This document shows, one piece after another, positions 7,342 through 15,604 of a stretch of DNA of 25,090 bases (within the stretch, counting starts at the first letter, position 1; each line of letters starts with the position of its first letter). The stretch is taken from positions 1-25,090 of the forward strand of contig JAEUIG010000087.1 in the NCBI GenBank assembly GCA_016795125.1. Direction: 5' to 3'. The notes beneath the pieces were generated by a model, which did no database searches, had not been told where the DNA came from, and saw nothing but the letters and a program-made list of their open reading frames with translations. The translations under genes were made by a program, and so were the position numbers. This DNA comes from Planctomycetaceae bacterium. Lineage in GTDB: Bacteria > Planctomycetota > Planctomycetia > Planctomycetales > Planctomycetaceae.

Positions 7342-7731
7342 GTGCCCAGAGAGTCCGGCCTCCCCCCGCTGACGCACCGACAGCTTGAGATCATGGACAT
7401 CGTCTGGCAGCGCGGCGAAACCACCGTCGGCGAAGTCTGGACGGAACTCTCCCGCGCGCGCAACATCGCCCGCAACACCGTCCAGACGATGATCACGCGC
7501 CTCGACGAAAAGGGCTGGCTCAGGCACCGGGCGGAGGGCAAGACCTTCTACTACCGGGCGACGCAGCCCAGCGACGATGACCGCGAGCGCATGGCCCGCT
7601 GCCTCCTCGACTCCGTCTTCGAAGGTTCCGTCGAGGGACTCCTGCGGGCGATCCTCCACGGGAGGCCGCTGTCCAGGGACGAAGTCGAACGCCTCCACAA
7701 ACTGATCGACCAGGCTTCTGCTCCCCGCTGA
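7342..7731 (+). CDS. BlaI/MecI/CopY-family transcriptional repressor
   Basis: This 129-residue protein matches the winged-helix penicillinase-repressor family along its full length. LTHRQLEIMDIVWQRGETTV and EVWTELSRARNIARNTVQTM build the helix-turn-helix, LDEKGWLRHRAEGKTFYYRA forms the wing, and residues about 85-129 form the C-terminal dimerisation helices. BlaI proteins repress promoters until a membrane M56/BlaR1 protease triggers their cleavage. No M56 gene adjoins it: the next gene downstream is on the opposite strand. The start codon is GTG, with GAAGAACGGACACCATC upstream giving a modest ribosome site. A possible operator half-site pair, ACATCTGT at 7275-7282, lies about 60 nt upstream and would suit autoregulation, but this is weak. 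Confidence 0.9.
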   Translation: MPRESGLPPLTHRQLEIMDIVWQRGETTVGEVWTELSRARNIARNTVQTMITRLDEKGWLRHRAEGKTFYYRATQPSDDDRERMARCLLDSVFEGSVEGLLRAILHGRPLSRDEVERLHKLIDQASAPR

Positions 7732-7877
7732 ACACCGCCGCCTCACCCGAGCTCCCGCTCCGGCAACAGTTCCCGATAGGCGAAAACAGCCGGCCAACGC
7801 TGAATGCAACAGCCCGGAAGCCATCCGCTGCTCGTCCGGCAGAACGATGCGGGTTCAACGATTCATGCACGGCGTCG

Positions 7878-9530
7878 CTACCGACGATTTGTGATCTCGT
7901 CCGGAGAAAGTGCTCGTCCATACAGTCGTAAATCGCTCATGCTGCCACAAAAATAATCATTTCCACCAAAACCGATTCGCAGCGGCTGTTCGTTCGTCAG
8001 GTCCAGGACGGCCGGATCAGCGATGACGGATTCCGCAACTTGTTGGCCGTCAACGTAGAGTTTGAGGTGGTCTCGCTCACGGACCGCCGCCAGGTGCTTC
8101 CAGCCTGGTTCCAGTTCATGGTCGTTGGAAACTGCCGCCCCTGCGGTGAGAGCGTGCACGTGGCCACTGGGCAGTACGCCGCAGAACAGTTGTCCCTGAA
8201 ACAGGGCCATCGACCAGGCGCGGCGATAACGCACGTCGGACGTATCCAGCGTACCGGTGTTCGTCCATCCGGCATCTCCGTCGTAGCGGAACACCTGCGC
8301 GAGCGGCAGCGTGCCGGCGTACAGTTTTCCGTTGTAGACCGCCATCCCCATGACTTCCATTTCGTTGCCCAGTCGCCCGGCGTCGCTCCAAGTCTCGCCG
8401 TCGTGGGTGAAATAGACATGCCCATTCTTCCATGTGCCGCAATAGAGGCCGCCGGCGTGCACATCGAATGAATACGTCTGTCCTGCCGTTTCCAGGATGG
8501 CCGGCTCCGACCAGTTCTGGCCGTCGAATCGGAAGACGCGGCATCCGTTCCAGCACGATCCGAACAGTTCGTGGTTGAACACGCCCATCGCATAAATCCA
8601 CAGGCCGCTCGCCACCGGCGCCCATTCCCGATCGCCGTCGAATCGATACTGGGCCTGGTGGTACATGGAGCTGGCATGGAGCTGGCCGCGAAAGACACAC
8701 AGCCCGCCCACCCCTTCCGCGCCTGCCAGGGAACCTGAAACGATCCAACGACCGTCGCCGTCGTAGCGGAAGATCTTGCCGCCGAGCGTCGTGTTGAGAG
8801 AATCGGGGAGCAGAGAACCCCTCAACCGATAGCAACCCGTCCCCGCATACAGCTGTCCATTGTGAACCGCGAGAGCAGTCACCGCATTACTCTGATCGGG
8901 GCTGCCGCAGTCGATCCAGCTCGTGCCGCCGGCGAATCGGTACACATGGCCCATCTGGTCCTGGCCGGGCTCGCAGGTGCCGGCGAACAACTGTCCGTTG
9001 TGAACCGCGAGAGCCATCACGTAGACCGCGTTGCCCGGTCGGCCGCAGTCGATCCATTGCGGTTCGGTGCCGGAATCGATCCCGAATTGAATGTTCCGGA
9101 AATTGGCCTGGCTGCCCACCGAACCATAGCCGTCCTTGATGCACCAGTTGAATCCGCGCCGCGAGTCCGGATCGAACTTGCTGACGAGATCACCGACGAC
9201 GTCGTCGAGTTCGCGAGTCGTCTGAGCCCAGACCGTGAGAGTGAAGTCCCCGGTCCCCAAGGCCAGCGATTCGCTCGCTGGCACCTCGATAAACGTGTTG
9301 ATTCCATCGAATCGAGCGGCGCCGCCCGGTTTGCCATCGCGGCCAGGCGCGGTCAGATCGACCCCGTGGTTCTGGCCGTCGTTGCCATGTCCCGACGAGT
9401 CTTTGGCGTCGCCGGCCAGCTTCCAGTGACCGATCAGGTCGCGATCCGCGCCGCGTACGATCGGCGCTCCCAGTGTGGCCAGTAAGAAGAGGGCGACCGC
9501 TGTTCTGCTGTGGAGCGAATGCGGGATCAT
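7878..9530 (-). CDS. Secreted LamG-like protein with an inserted seven-repeat propeller
   Basis: The 550-residue product starts with a signal peptide (to about residue 28, ...GAPIVRGA). A concanavalin-like (LamG) domain begins at about 30 with IGHWKLAGDAKDSSGHGNDG and FTLTVWAQT, and breaks off near 152. Its second half resumes at about 470-550 with GWKHLAAVRERDHLKLYVDG and DLRLYGRALSPDEI. Between them lie seven repeats of about 40 residues of the type A(V/L)(H/Y)NG(Q/K)LYAGT...VFRYDGD..W, which should form a beta-propeller. Binding of an extracellular glycan or polymer is plausible; no catalytic motif is seen. The start at 9530 is preferred because GAGGAG (9541-9546) sits 10 nt upstream and a signal peptide follows directly; the frame continues to 9656 without these signs. 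Confidence 0.85.
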   Translation of the reverse strand: MIPHSLHSRTAVALFLLATLGAPIVRGADRDLIGHWKLAGDAKDSSGHGNDGQNHGVDLTAPGRDGKPGGAARFDGINTFIEVPASESLALGTGDFTLTVWAQTTRELDDVVGDLVSKFDPDSRRGFNWCIKDGYGSVGSQANFRNIQFGIDSGTEPQWIDCGRPGNAVYVMALAVHNGQLFAGTCEPGQDQMGHVYRFAGGTSWIDCGSPDQSNAVTALAVHNGQLYAGTGCYRLRGSLLPDSLNTTLGGKIFRYDGDGRWIVSGSLAGAEGVGGLCVFRGQLHASSMYHQAQYRFDGDREWAPVASGLWIYAMGVFNHELFGSCWNGCRVFRFDGQNWSEPAILETAGQTYSFDVHAGGLYCGTWKNGHVYFTHDGETWSDAGRLGNEMEVMGMAVYNGKLYAGTLPLAQVFRYDGDAGWTNTGTLDTSDVRYRRAWSMALFQGQLFCGVLPSGHVHALTAGAAVSNDHELEPGWKHLAAVRERDHLKLYVDGQQVAESVIADPAVLDLTNEQPLRIGFGGNDYFCGSMSDLRLYGRALSPDEITNRR

Positions 9531-9666
9531 GGACTCGGCACTCCTCAGACGCAAGGGGTTGGAGCCAGAGGTCGAGACAGGCGCAACGCATCGTACGCCT
9601 GCGCACAGCAGATCGCCAGACCCGTGATTCGGGACCATACCGCGGCGTCCCGTCACTCGTTTCTAC

Positions 9667-9707
9667 AAAAAGACGCCGTACAGCCGGGGTGTCCGGCCGC
9701 ACGGCGT
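9667..9707 (-). terminator. Intrinsic terminator of the four-helix membrane protein gene
   Basis: On the minus strand a two-tier hairpin forms from an outer stem ACGCCGT/ACGGCGT (9701-9707 with 9673-9679) and an inner stem GCCGG/CCGGC. It is followed directly by CTTTTTGT. This lies about 20 nt past the stop codon of the gene ending at 9729, as expected for a rho-independent terminator. Confidence 0.75.
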
Positions 9708-9728
9708 GACGGTGTCTCGTGGTGGACT

Positions 9729-10217
9729 TCAGACGAATTGCTGAATCAGGGCCGCACCGGCGAGGCCGGCGCCGATCGCGACCGCCGCGACGGCGATGCA
9801 GATCCCCGTGTGACAGGCGCTCACACCCAGTGCGCGAGAGAACCGCGTGGGCAGGAGGTAGGCCAGCACGACAGCCATCATGATGAACTCCAGAATGAAT
9901 GACGGAACGAACTCCACAACAAGTGACGGACCATCTGTCGCGAGTTCCGTCGTCGCGAGCCACTCGGCGCCCGTGAGGGAAACGACCTGCTCGACTCCCA
10001 TGCTGATGGCCAGGTTGCCGACGGCAATCAATAACGCGATGCCCATGGCTTTCTGCAGGGACGGGACTGCGACCGCTCGCGGCGACTCGCTGCCACCGAC
10101 GAATCGATTGTAAAGCTGGACAGCGGCGCGGATCAGGACCGCGCCGAGAAGCAGCACGATCGGAATGCCGATCGCGGCGACAATCAGAACGGCGACGAGA
10201 CTCACGTTATCGTTCAT
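9729..10217 (-). CDS. Four-helix integral membrane protein of unknown function
   Basis: The 162-residue product has four hydrophobic segments: about 7-33 (VAVLIVAAIGIPIVLLLGAV), 55-78 (AMGIALLIAVGNLAISMG), 98-123 (LVVEFVPSFILEFIMMAVVL) and 138-160 (GICIAVAAVAIGAGLAGAAL). I do not recognise a domain family. The start at 10217 is supported by AGGAG (10224-10228) spaced 6 nt from the ATG; an upstream in-frame ATG at 10283 lacks this and would add an unlikely arginine-rich leader. It is followed by its own terminator, so it looks like a single-gene transcript. Confidence 0.7.
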   Translation of the reverse strand: MNDNVSLVAVLIVAAIGIPIVLLLGAVLIRAAVQLYNRFVGGSESPRAVAVPSLQKAMGIALLIAVGNLAISMGVEQVVSLTGAEWLATTELATDGPSLVVEFVPSFILEFIMMAVVLAYLLPTRFSRALGVSACHTGICIAVAAVAIGAGLAGAALIQQFV

Positions 10218-10322
10218 GTTGAACTCCTGTTGAGGGAATGGGCGCGCATTCCGATCGCGCGACCGGATGGCGGTAATCACCACCCCTCAGCGGAGCCGAT
10301 CGGACCTTGTTACAGTGACGGA

Positions 10323-10398
10323 GGGACTTGGGAACGGGGACTTGGGACTAGACTGGCGACCCATTGCCTATTCCCCAGTCCCGATTCCCTGTTCCCCA
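10323..10398. repeat. GGGACTTGGGA/TTCCCCAGTCCC repeat, upstream copy
   Basis: A G-rich left arm (10323-10349, with GGGACTTGGGA present twice) is followed by a C/T-rich right arm (10371-10398, TTCCCCAGTCCCGATTCCCTGTTCCCC in pieces). The right arm inverted reads GGGAA-CAGGGAATCGGGACTGGGGAA, an imperfect complement of the left. The same layout and words recur at 11824-11896 on the far side of the following DUF1501 gene. The arms could fold into a long imperfect hairpin. Confidence 0.65.
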
Positions 10399-10472
10399 GC
10401 CGCTCTGGACAACCACGCCTCTTCGGCGGCATGATATGTGTGTGTTCCGATGTTTGGACCGGGAGGCGGCCC

Positions 10473-11816
10473 ATGGCTTCGCTGCAGCGAACGAGCGACC
10501 GGTTCTGCGATGGATTGTCGCGGCGGAACCTGCTGCGCGCCGGCGCGCTGGCGATGGGAGGACTCTCGCTCCCGCAGCTCCTGCAGGCAGAGGTCGGACG
10601 CAAGTCGCACAAATCGGTCATCATGGTGTTCCTGTCCGGCGGTCCGCCGCATCAGGACATGGTGGACCTCAAGCCGGAAGCGCCGGTCGACATTCGCGGC
10701 GAGTTCCGGCCGATCGACACCTGCGTGCCGGGGTTTCAGGTCTGCGAACTGCTGCCGAAACTGGCGCAGCGGATGGACCGGATCTCCGTCATCCGCTCGC
10801 TGGTCGGTTCGGAAGGCCGGCACGCGGCTTTCCAATGCATGACGGGACACGGCGTCCTGAATCAGCCGCCAGGAGGTTGGCCGTCGCTCGGTTCGGCGGT
10901 CTCCAAGCTCGAAGGACCGACGGAGTCCGGCATCCTGCCGTTCCTGAGTCTGTCGCCGCGGATGCGTAATTCGACCTGGGGCGATCCGGGTCAGGCGGGA
11001 TTTGCAGGCCAGGCGCATGCGCCGTTCTGCCCCAATGCCGACCCTGCGCAGATCAGTCTCAACGGCCTCAGCCTCGCGAACCTGCAGAACCGGCAGGCCC
11101 TGTTGCAGGACATCGACCGGTTGCAGCGCGAGGCTTATCAGAGCGGCGCGCTGGAAGGACTGGCGAAGAACTACCAGGATGCGTTCGGCCTGCTGACCTC
11201 GAACAAGCTGCTCGATGCGCTGGATCTGGAGCAGGAAGATCCGCGGGTTCGCGACGCGTACGGCCGCGGTGCGCCGGAGAACGCCGGTTACGGCGACGCG
11301 GGCCCCTTGATGAACGATTATCTGCTGGCCGCGCGGCGGCTGGTGGAGGCCGGCGTGCGGGTCGTCACGCTTGCCTATGGACGGTGGGACTGGCACGGTC
11401 GGCCCCACGGCACGAACTTCGAAAACGCGCGCGATCACCTGCCGGTGTTCGACCAGGGGATCACGACTCTTCTGGACGACCTGCGGGATCGCGGCCTCGA
11501 TCAGGATGTGTCCGTCGTCATCTGGGGCGAGTTCGGACGCACGCCGGTCATCAACAAGAACGGCGGCCGCGACCATTGGCCGCAGGTCGCGTGCGCCCTG
11601 CTGTCCGGCGGCGGGATGCGCGGCGGACAGATCATCGGCGCCACGAACAAGTTGGGCGAGTACCCGACCGAACGGCCGGTCCACTTCCAGGAAGTGTTCG
11701 CCACGCTGTACCACAACCTGGGGATCAACCCCGAGACCACCACGCTGCCCGATCGCGGCGGCCGGCCAACCTACCTGGTTGATCCTATCTACGCGCCGCT
11801 GCCGGAACTGGTGTGA
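10473..11816 (+). CDS. DUF1501 family protein (second copy), Tat-exported
   Basis: The product is 447 residues. A twin-arginine signal, SRRNLLRAGALAMGGLSLPQ, appears near residue 17. DUF1501 motifs follow: VIMVFLSGGPPHQDMVDLKP, ISVIRSLVGSEGRHAAFQC, VTLAYGRWDWHGRPHG, VVIWGEFGRTP and GGRDHWPQVACALLSGGG. The conserved Asp and His residues suggest a metal-dependent alkaline-phosphatase-like fold, but the activity is unknown. It diverges from the copy at 5661-7127 and is not adjacent to a DUF1549/DUF1553 gene; instead a WD40 protein gene follows. GGGAGG (10461-10466), 6 nt from the ATG, fixes the start at 10473. The longer frame back to 10230 runs through the G-rich repeat and is rejected. Confidence 0.92.
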   Translation: MASLQRTSDRFCDGLSRRNLLRAGALAMGGLSLPQLLQAEVGRKSHKSVIMVFLSGGPPHQDMVDLKPEAPVDIRGEFRPIDTCVPGFQVCELLPKLAQRMDRISVIRSLVGSEGRHAAFQCMTGHGVLNQPPGGWPSLGSAVSKLEGPTESGILPFLSLSPRMRNSTWGDPGQAGFAGQAHAPFCPNADPAQISLNGLSLANLQNRQALLQDIDRLQREAYQSGALEGLAKNYQDAFGLLTSNKLLDALDLEQEDPRVRDAYGRGAPENAGYGDAGPLMNDYLLAARRLVEAGVRVVTLAYGRWDWHGRPHGTNFENARDHLPVFDQGITTLLDDLRDRGLDQDVSVVIWGEFGRTPVINKNGGRDHWPQVACALLSGGGMRGGQIIGATNKLGEYPTERPVHFQEVFATLYHNLGINPETTTLPDRGGRPTYLVDPIYAPLPELV

Positions 11817-11823
11817 GAAGGTA

Positions 11824-11896
11824 GGGACTTGGGAATTGGGACTGGTCCCACTCGGCGGTCTGTTCCTCATTCCTCATTCCCCATTCCCAACGTCCC
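11824..11896. repeat. GGGACTTGGGA/TTCCCCATTCCC repeat, downstream copy
   Basis: GGGACTTGGGAATTGGGACT (left arm, from 11824) and a right arm of TTCCTCATTCC units ending in CCATTCCCAACGTCCC (11863-11896) match the layout of the copy at 10323-10398 in the same orientation. The right arm ends at 11896, directly against the ATG of the WD40 gene, so the repeat forms the whole gap between the two genes. Confidence 0.65.
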
Positions 11897-12784
11897 ATGC
11901 GTCTCGAAAAACTGCTCTCGCTGACGCACGGCAACTCGGTGTACTGGTCGGCGTTTTCTCCGCAGGGAGACCAGCTCGCGACCGCCAGTCTCGACAACAC
12001 GGTCCGGCTGTGGAGCCTGCCGGACGGGAAGCATGTGTACACGCTGAAAGGCCACGGCGACGGCGTGGCGTTCGTCGACTACCTGCCGGACGGGCGGATC
12101 GTTACTGCCAGCCTGGATCGCACGCTGAAGATCTGGATGGCCGACGGCAGCAAGGCGACGACGACGTTCAGCGGGCATCAAGAGGTCTACCTGTCGTGCG
12201 CGGCGCTGTGCAAGGGGACCGGGATGGGAGCGTCCGGGGGATTCGATCGCACAGTGCGCTTGTGGGAAACGAATACGGGGGAGTCCGTGGCCGTGCTGTC
12301 CGGCCACGAAGCGACGGTGCAGTGTGTGGCGTTCAACCGATCAGGGACGGTGCTGGCGTCTGGCGGCGATGATTTGTCGGTCCGGCTGTGGAATGTCGAA
12401 ACGCGCGCGCCGATCAAGTCGCTCGCCGGACACACGCTGGCCGTCGAGGGAGTGGCATTCGCGCCGGATGATTCGCTCCTGGCATCCGCCGGCGCCGACG
12501 GATCGGTGCGACTGTGGACGCTCGATGGGGCAGCAGTGGCAACGCTTGAGACCCCAGGCGCGCGCCTCAAATCGGTGGTGTTCGCTCCCAACGGGCGATG
12601 GCTGGCGACGGGCGCGGCGGATGGAGCCGTGCGGGTCTGGGACTTTACGGCACGTTCGCTGGTGCTGACACTCTCCGCGCATTCCAACACGGTTTACGGA
12701 GTCGCCTTCAGCAGTGACGGCCAGCTGTTCGCGTCGTCGGGATTCGACCGCACGATTCACGTCTGGAAAGTGCTCGACGTTTAG
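11897..12784 (+). CDS. WD40 repeat protein, single seven-blade propeller
   Basis: The 295-residue protein consists only of seven WD40 repeats of about 41 residues (examples: GDQLATASLDNTVRLWSLPD, GTVLASGGDDLSVRLWNVET, NGRWLATGAADGAVRVWDF). The N-terminal strand MRLEKLLSLTHG probably closes the ring against the last blade. There is no signal peptide, kinase or other fused domain, so it is likely a cytoplasmic protein-interaction scaffold with unknown partners. It lies 80 nt after the DUF1501 gene with only the palindromic repeat between them; no Shine-Dalgarno is visible, so it may depend on upstream transcription or translation. Its TAG stop overlaps the stop of the converging methyltransferase gene. 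Confidence 0.92.
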   Translation: MRLEKLLSLTHGNSVYWSAFSPQGDQLATASLDNTVRLWSLPDGKHVYTLKGHGDGVAFVDYLPDGRIVTASLDRTLKIWMADGSKATTTFSGHQEVYLSCAALCKGTGMGASGGFDRTVRLWETNTGESVAVLSGHEATVQCVAFNRSGTVLASGGDDLSVRLWNVETRAPIKSLAGHTLAVEGVAFAPDDSLLASAGADGSVRLWTLDGAAVATLETPGARLKSVVFAPNGRWLATGAADGAVRVWDFTARSLVLTLSAHSNTVYGVAFSSDGQLFASSGFDRTIHVWKVLDV

Positions 12785-13437
12785 CCCGACGGCCGCTGGA
12801 CGTGATGCACCCATGCCGGCGGCACGTTGAACAGAATCGGCCGTCGTTCCTTTTCGTTCGTCAGGAAGGCCTGCATCGCGCGATTCACTCCGTCGAGTCG
12901 CTCGCGCTCGGCCTTGCCGACGACGAGACCCTTCACCCTGCGAATTCCGATATACTCGAAGAACGAGCAGTAGCCCTGCGGTTTCAGCAGCGCGCGAAAG
13001 TTTGCGAGGATGTTCTCGACCTCCGGCACGCTGAAATTGTTGAGCGGCAGTCCGGAGACGATGACATCGTACGACGCTTCTCCGTTCAGGGCCTCGATGG
13101 ACTGGCACAGGATGCGGGTGCGGTCGCTCACGGCGCTGAGATGCGGTTCGCTGGCAAAGCGCCTCCGCAGATGTTCGACGAACTGTTCGTTGATTTCGAC
13201 GAGGTCGAACGTGTCGTCCGGCTGCATTCCGCGGGCGATCCAGTCGGTCGCCGGGCCGGTGCCGGGTCCGACTTCGAGAATGCGGCGGCCTGCCGGAGCA
13301 CCGGTGGCCGGCTGGCGGACGTACCGGGCGAGTTCGCGCGAGAGCGCCCGTCCGCTGGGGAGCACGGCGCCGGTCGTATAGAATCGCTGCTGAAACTGGC
13401 GGACGAACAGCCGCACATCGGCAAAAGTCTGCGACAT
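12781..13437 (-). CDS. SAM-dependent methyltransferase, phospholipid N-methyltransferase-like
   Basis: The 218-residue protein has a class I methyltransferase core: motif I RRILEVGPGTGPATDWIA (about 51-68), the motif II acidic residue in DLVEINEQF (about 78-86), and motif IV YDVIVSGLPLNNF. The N-terminal FVRQFQQRFYTTGAVLPSGRAL resembles the bacterial phospholipid N-methyltransferase (PmtA-type) group, related to rRNA adenine dimethylases. A role in making methylated phosphatidylethanolamines or phosphatidylcholine at the membrane is plausible; the substrate is inferred. The start at 13437 is chosen because the upstream codons are low-complexity and the family begins with this helix. It converges on the WD40 gene with overlapping stops (TTAG at 12781-12784). 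Confidence 0.75.
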   Translation of the reverse strand: MSQTFADVRLFVRQFQQRFYTTGAVLPSGRALSRELARYVRQPATGAPAGRRILEVGPGTGPATDWIARGMQPDDTFDLVEINEQFVEHLRRRFASEPHLSAVSDRTRILCQSIEALNGEASYDVIVSGLPLNNFSVPEVENILANFRALLKPQGYCSFFEYIGIRRVKGLVVGKAERERLDGVNRAMQAFLTNEKERRPILFNVPPAWVHHVQRPSG

Positions 13438-14099
13438 CGTGGCGGTGTTCCGAACAGCACTCGAATCGGCAAGATGAGACCGGGCGGTCGCCGGCGACGC
13501 TGCCTGCCGGTTCCGAAACCCTGCCACTTATAGAAACCGCCGGCGCCGTTCGCAATCAGTCGGGATCGGCAGTGCGTTGCCGCAGGCGCATGAACAAGCC
13601 CCGCAGGTCGCCGGAAGGCGCCCTGCAGGGCTGGCTCAATCGGGTCAATCATGGGTCGCACCGCGCGTTCAGCGCGACCGGTGTGATCGAGATTCTAATC
13701 GAATTCGGGATAACGTCATTCGGGCGAGACCATCGTAGTGACATCAGGGGGTCCCGGAGCCCACTGCTTTCAGGCTCTCCTGATAGTGTACATACGTGCG
13801 AAACGTCGAGGATTCCCAGCCGCGAGAGACCGCCCTCACGGGAGAGCCGCTGCCGCCCGCTCGCATGCAGTACGCTTTTAATTCCGCAAGAATCTGTACA
13901 GAATGGAAACCGACTGTCGGGACACTGACATTTCCAGGCTGCGAGCCACCTTGCAGCTCCGGCAGCCCACATCGGGCCGCATCGCGAAGCTCCCTATCGT
14001 TCCTGTGAACTGATACGAAGGCACGCAGCGCCGATGCTCCGCGATCTCTGTTCGATTGGCCACAATGACATGCTCGATTCGCAACGTGGGAGAAGCCGT
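13438..14099. other. 662-bp non-coding gap with a leftward promoter
   Basis: The gap separates divergent methyltransferase and secreted-protein genes. It holds the leftward promoter candidate at 13527-13555 and several short frames that are not conserved-looking. A small palindrome, GCGCGTTCAGCGCG, lies near 13663-13676. I saw no tRNA, small-RNA or gene signal that I could defend. Confidence 0.5.
13527..13555 (-). promoter_or_regulatory. Sigma70-like promoter for the methyltransferase gene
   Basis: On the minus strand, TTGCGA (13550-13555) is followed after 17 bp by TATAAG (13527-13532). Transcription would start near 13520, giving a leader of about 83 nt before the start codon at 13437. Prediction only. 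Confidence 0.4.
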
Positions 14100-15581
14100 A
14101 TGACTCGCTCGCCGATCGCCCTGCGCGCACTGGTCCGTCCTTTGGTGTGCTGCCTTGCGGTGACAGTTTTTGCCCTGCCGCCCGCAGGCCGCGCTCACGC
14201 CGCGCTGCCGACGAAGGAGATGTTGCAGAGGCTGCCGCCGTCGGTGAACGCCATCTCCGTGATCGACGTTGAGGCGCTGCTGAATTCGCCGCTCGCCAAA
14301 AAGCAGAAGTGGCACAGCAAGCGCGATGTGGAGTACGGGACCCGCCCGCTGATGGTGCCCCCGGAAGCAAAGACCGTGCTCGTAGGCGCACTGCTGGATC
14401 CGTCGAACGATCTCGGCCAGCAATGGCAGGTCTCGCTGATCGATATGGCCACGGACATCTCCATCGACGACATCGCCAAGACGGAGGGGGGCTACGTCGA
14501 TCCGATCGATGATGTGGCGGCCGCCTGGACGCCGTCGGACGCCTATGCGCTCGAGATCGCTCCGCATGTTCTGGCGATGGCGCAGCCTGCGAACCGGCAG
14601 GCGATTTCGCGCTGGCTCAAGTTCGCGGCGACCAACAAGGAACCGGCGCTGTCGGAGTACCTGACCAACGCCATGAGTCGGCTGACGGACAGCTCCCAGT
14701 TCGTGCTCGCGCTCGACCTGGCCGACGTGCCGAAGCGGCACAAGGTGGAGGAGCGGCTCGCCGAGCTCGACATGTTCAGCGGTCGCGATATGAAGCGAGC
14801 CGAAGTCGCTGACCTCCTCGTGGGTCTCCAGGGAATCACGGCAACGGTCAGCGTGACTGACAGCATTCAGGCCGAGTTGCGGGTCGACTTCCGCGACGAC
14901 GTCGGTCCGCTGGGTGATCTCGCCAAGCCGCTGGTGCTCGCCGCACTGGATGCGTTTGACGCCCACCTGAGCGACATTGATGGATTTGAAGCGCAGCTCA
15001 ACGGCAAGTCGGTGACGCTCAGCGGCCCGCTGTCGATTGACGGGTTGCGGCGCGTCGGCAGTCTGCTGCAGATGTCGACCACGAAGTTCAGCGACCTCCA
15101 GGACGTCGATCCGGCCGAATCGGGCAGCAGCAACGTCGTGCAGGCGTCGCTGCAGTATTACAATTCGATCACCGCTTTGATCGAAGACCTGCGACATACT
15201 CTGGAGGACTCGCGCGACAATCACGCCGTGTGGATGGAGCGATATGGCCGCAAGGTCGATGCGCTGCCGATTCTGAACGTCGATTCGGATCTGCTGGCCT
15301 GGGGCGCCAACGTCGCGGTGACGTTCCGCGAAATGGGACTCGCCAAGCGCGGCGCCGGCATCCGGGGCGGGGTCCGCAAGTCGGCCGTTTACGGAGATTA
15401 CTCCTACTCCGACGGCGGATACTACGCGTCCTACCGTCCGGCGGCCGACGTCAAGAACCAGATCAATCGCGAGGAGCAGGCGCAGGCCAAGGCCGTGCGC
15501 TACAACAGCTGGAAAGAGATTGAAGACACGCGGGCCGACATTCGCCGCCAGATGACTCTGAAGTACAGCGTGGAGTTCTAA
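14100..15581 (+). CDS. Secreted protein of unknown function with Tyr/Gly-rich tail
   Basis: The 493-residue product begins with a signal peptide (ALRALVRPLVCCLAVTVFAL, cleavage near AHA). The mature part has the mixed alpha/beta character of a globular protein. Markers include LPTKEMLQRLPPSVNAISVI, SQFVLALDLADVPK, AQLNGKSVTLSGPLSIDGLR and a helical segment near NSITALIEDLRHTLEDS. The C-terminal region carries GDYSYSDGGYYASYRP and an Arg/Gln-rich helix. I recognise no named domain. GGGAGA (14088-14093), 6 nt from the ATG, supports the start at 14100; an upstream in-frame ATG at 14034 is possible but lacks such a site. A strong terminator follows 24 nt past the stop codon. Confidence 0.75.
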   Translation: MTRSPIALRALVRPLVCCLAVTVFALPPAGRAHAALPTKEMLQRLPPSVNAISVIDVEALLNSPLAKKQKWHSKRDVEYGTRPLMVPPEAKTVLVGALLDPSNDLGQQWQVSLIDMATDISIDDIAKTEGGYVDPIDDVAAAWTPSDAYALEIAPHVLAMAQPANRQAISRWLKFAATNKEPALSEYLTNAMSRLTDSSQFVLALDLADVPKRHKVEERLAELDMFSGRDMKRAEVADLLVGLQGITATVSVTDSIQAELRVDFRDDVGPLGDLAKPLVLAALDAFDAHLSDIDGFEAQLNGKSVTLSGPLSIDGLRRVGSLLQMSTTKFSDLQDVDPAESGSSNVVQASLQYYNSITALIEDLRHTLEDSRDNHAVWMERYGRKVDALPILNVDSDLLAWGANVAVTFREMGLAKRGAGIRGGVRKSAVYGDYSYSDGGYYASYRPAADVKNQINREEQAQAKAVRYNSWKEIEDTRADIRRQMTLKYSVEF

Positions 15582-15604
15582 CGCTGTCGCAGCCGTGAAG
15601 GTTC

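Noticed and set aside
10230..10472. N-terminal extension of the second DUF1501 frame
   Set aside because: It runs through the GGGACTTGGGA repeat, while GGGAGG sits 6 nt before the ATG at 10473 and the Tat signal follows it.
10368..11870. 500-codon frame antisense to the second DUF1501 gene
   Set aside because: Shadow of a strongly recognised gene and crosses both flanking repeats.
13878..15224. 448-codon frame antisense to the secreted unknown protein
   Set aside because: Shadow frame: no motif, while the sense frame has a signal peptide, ribosome site and terminator.
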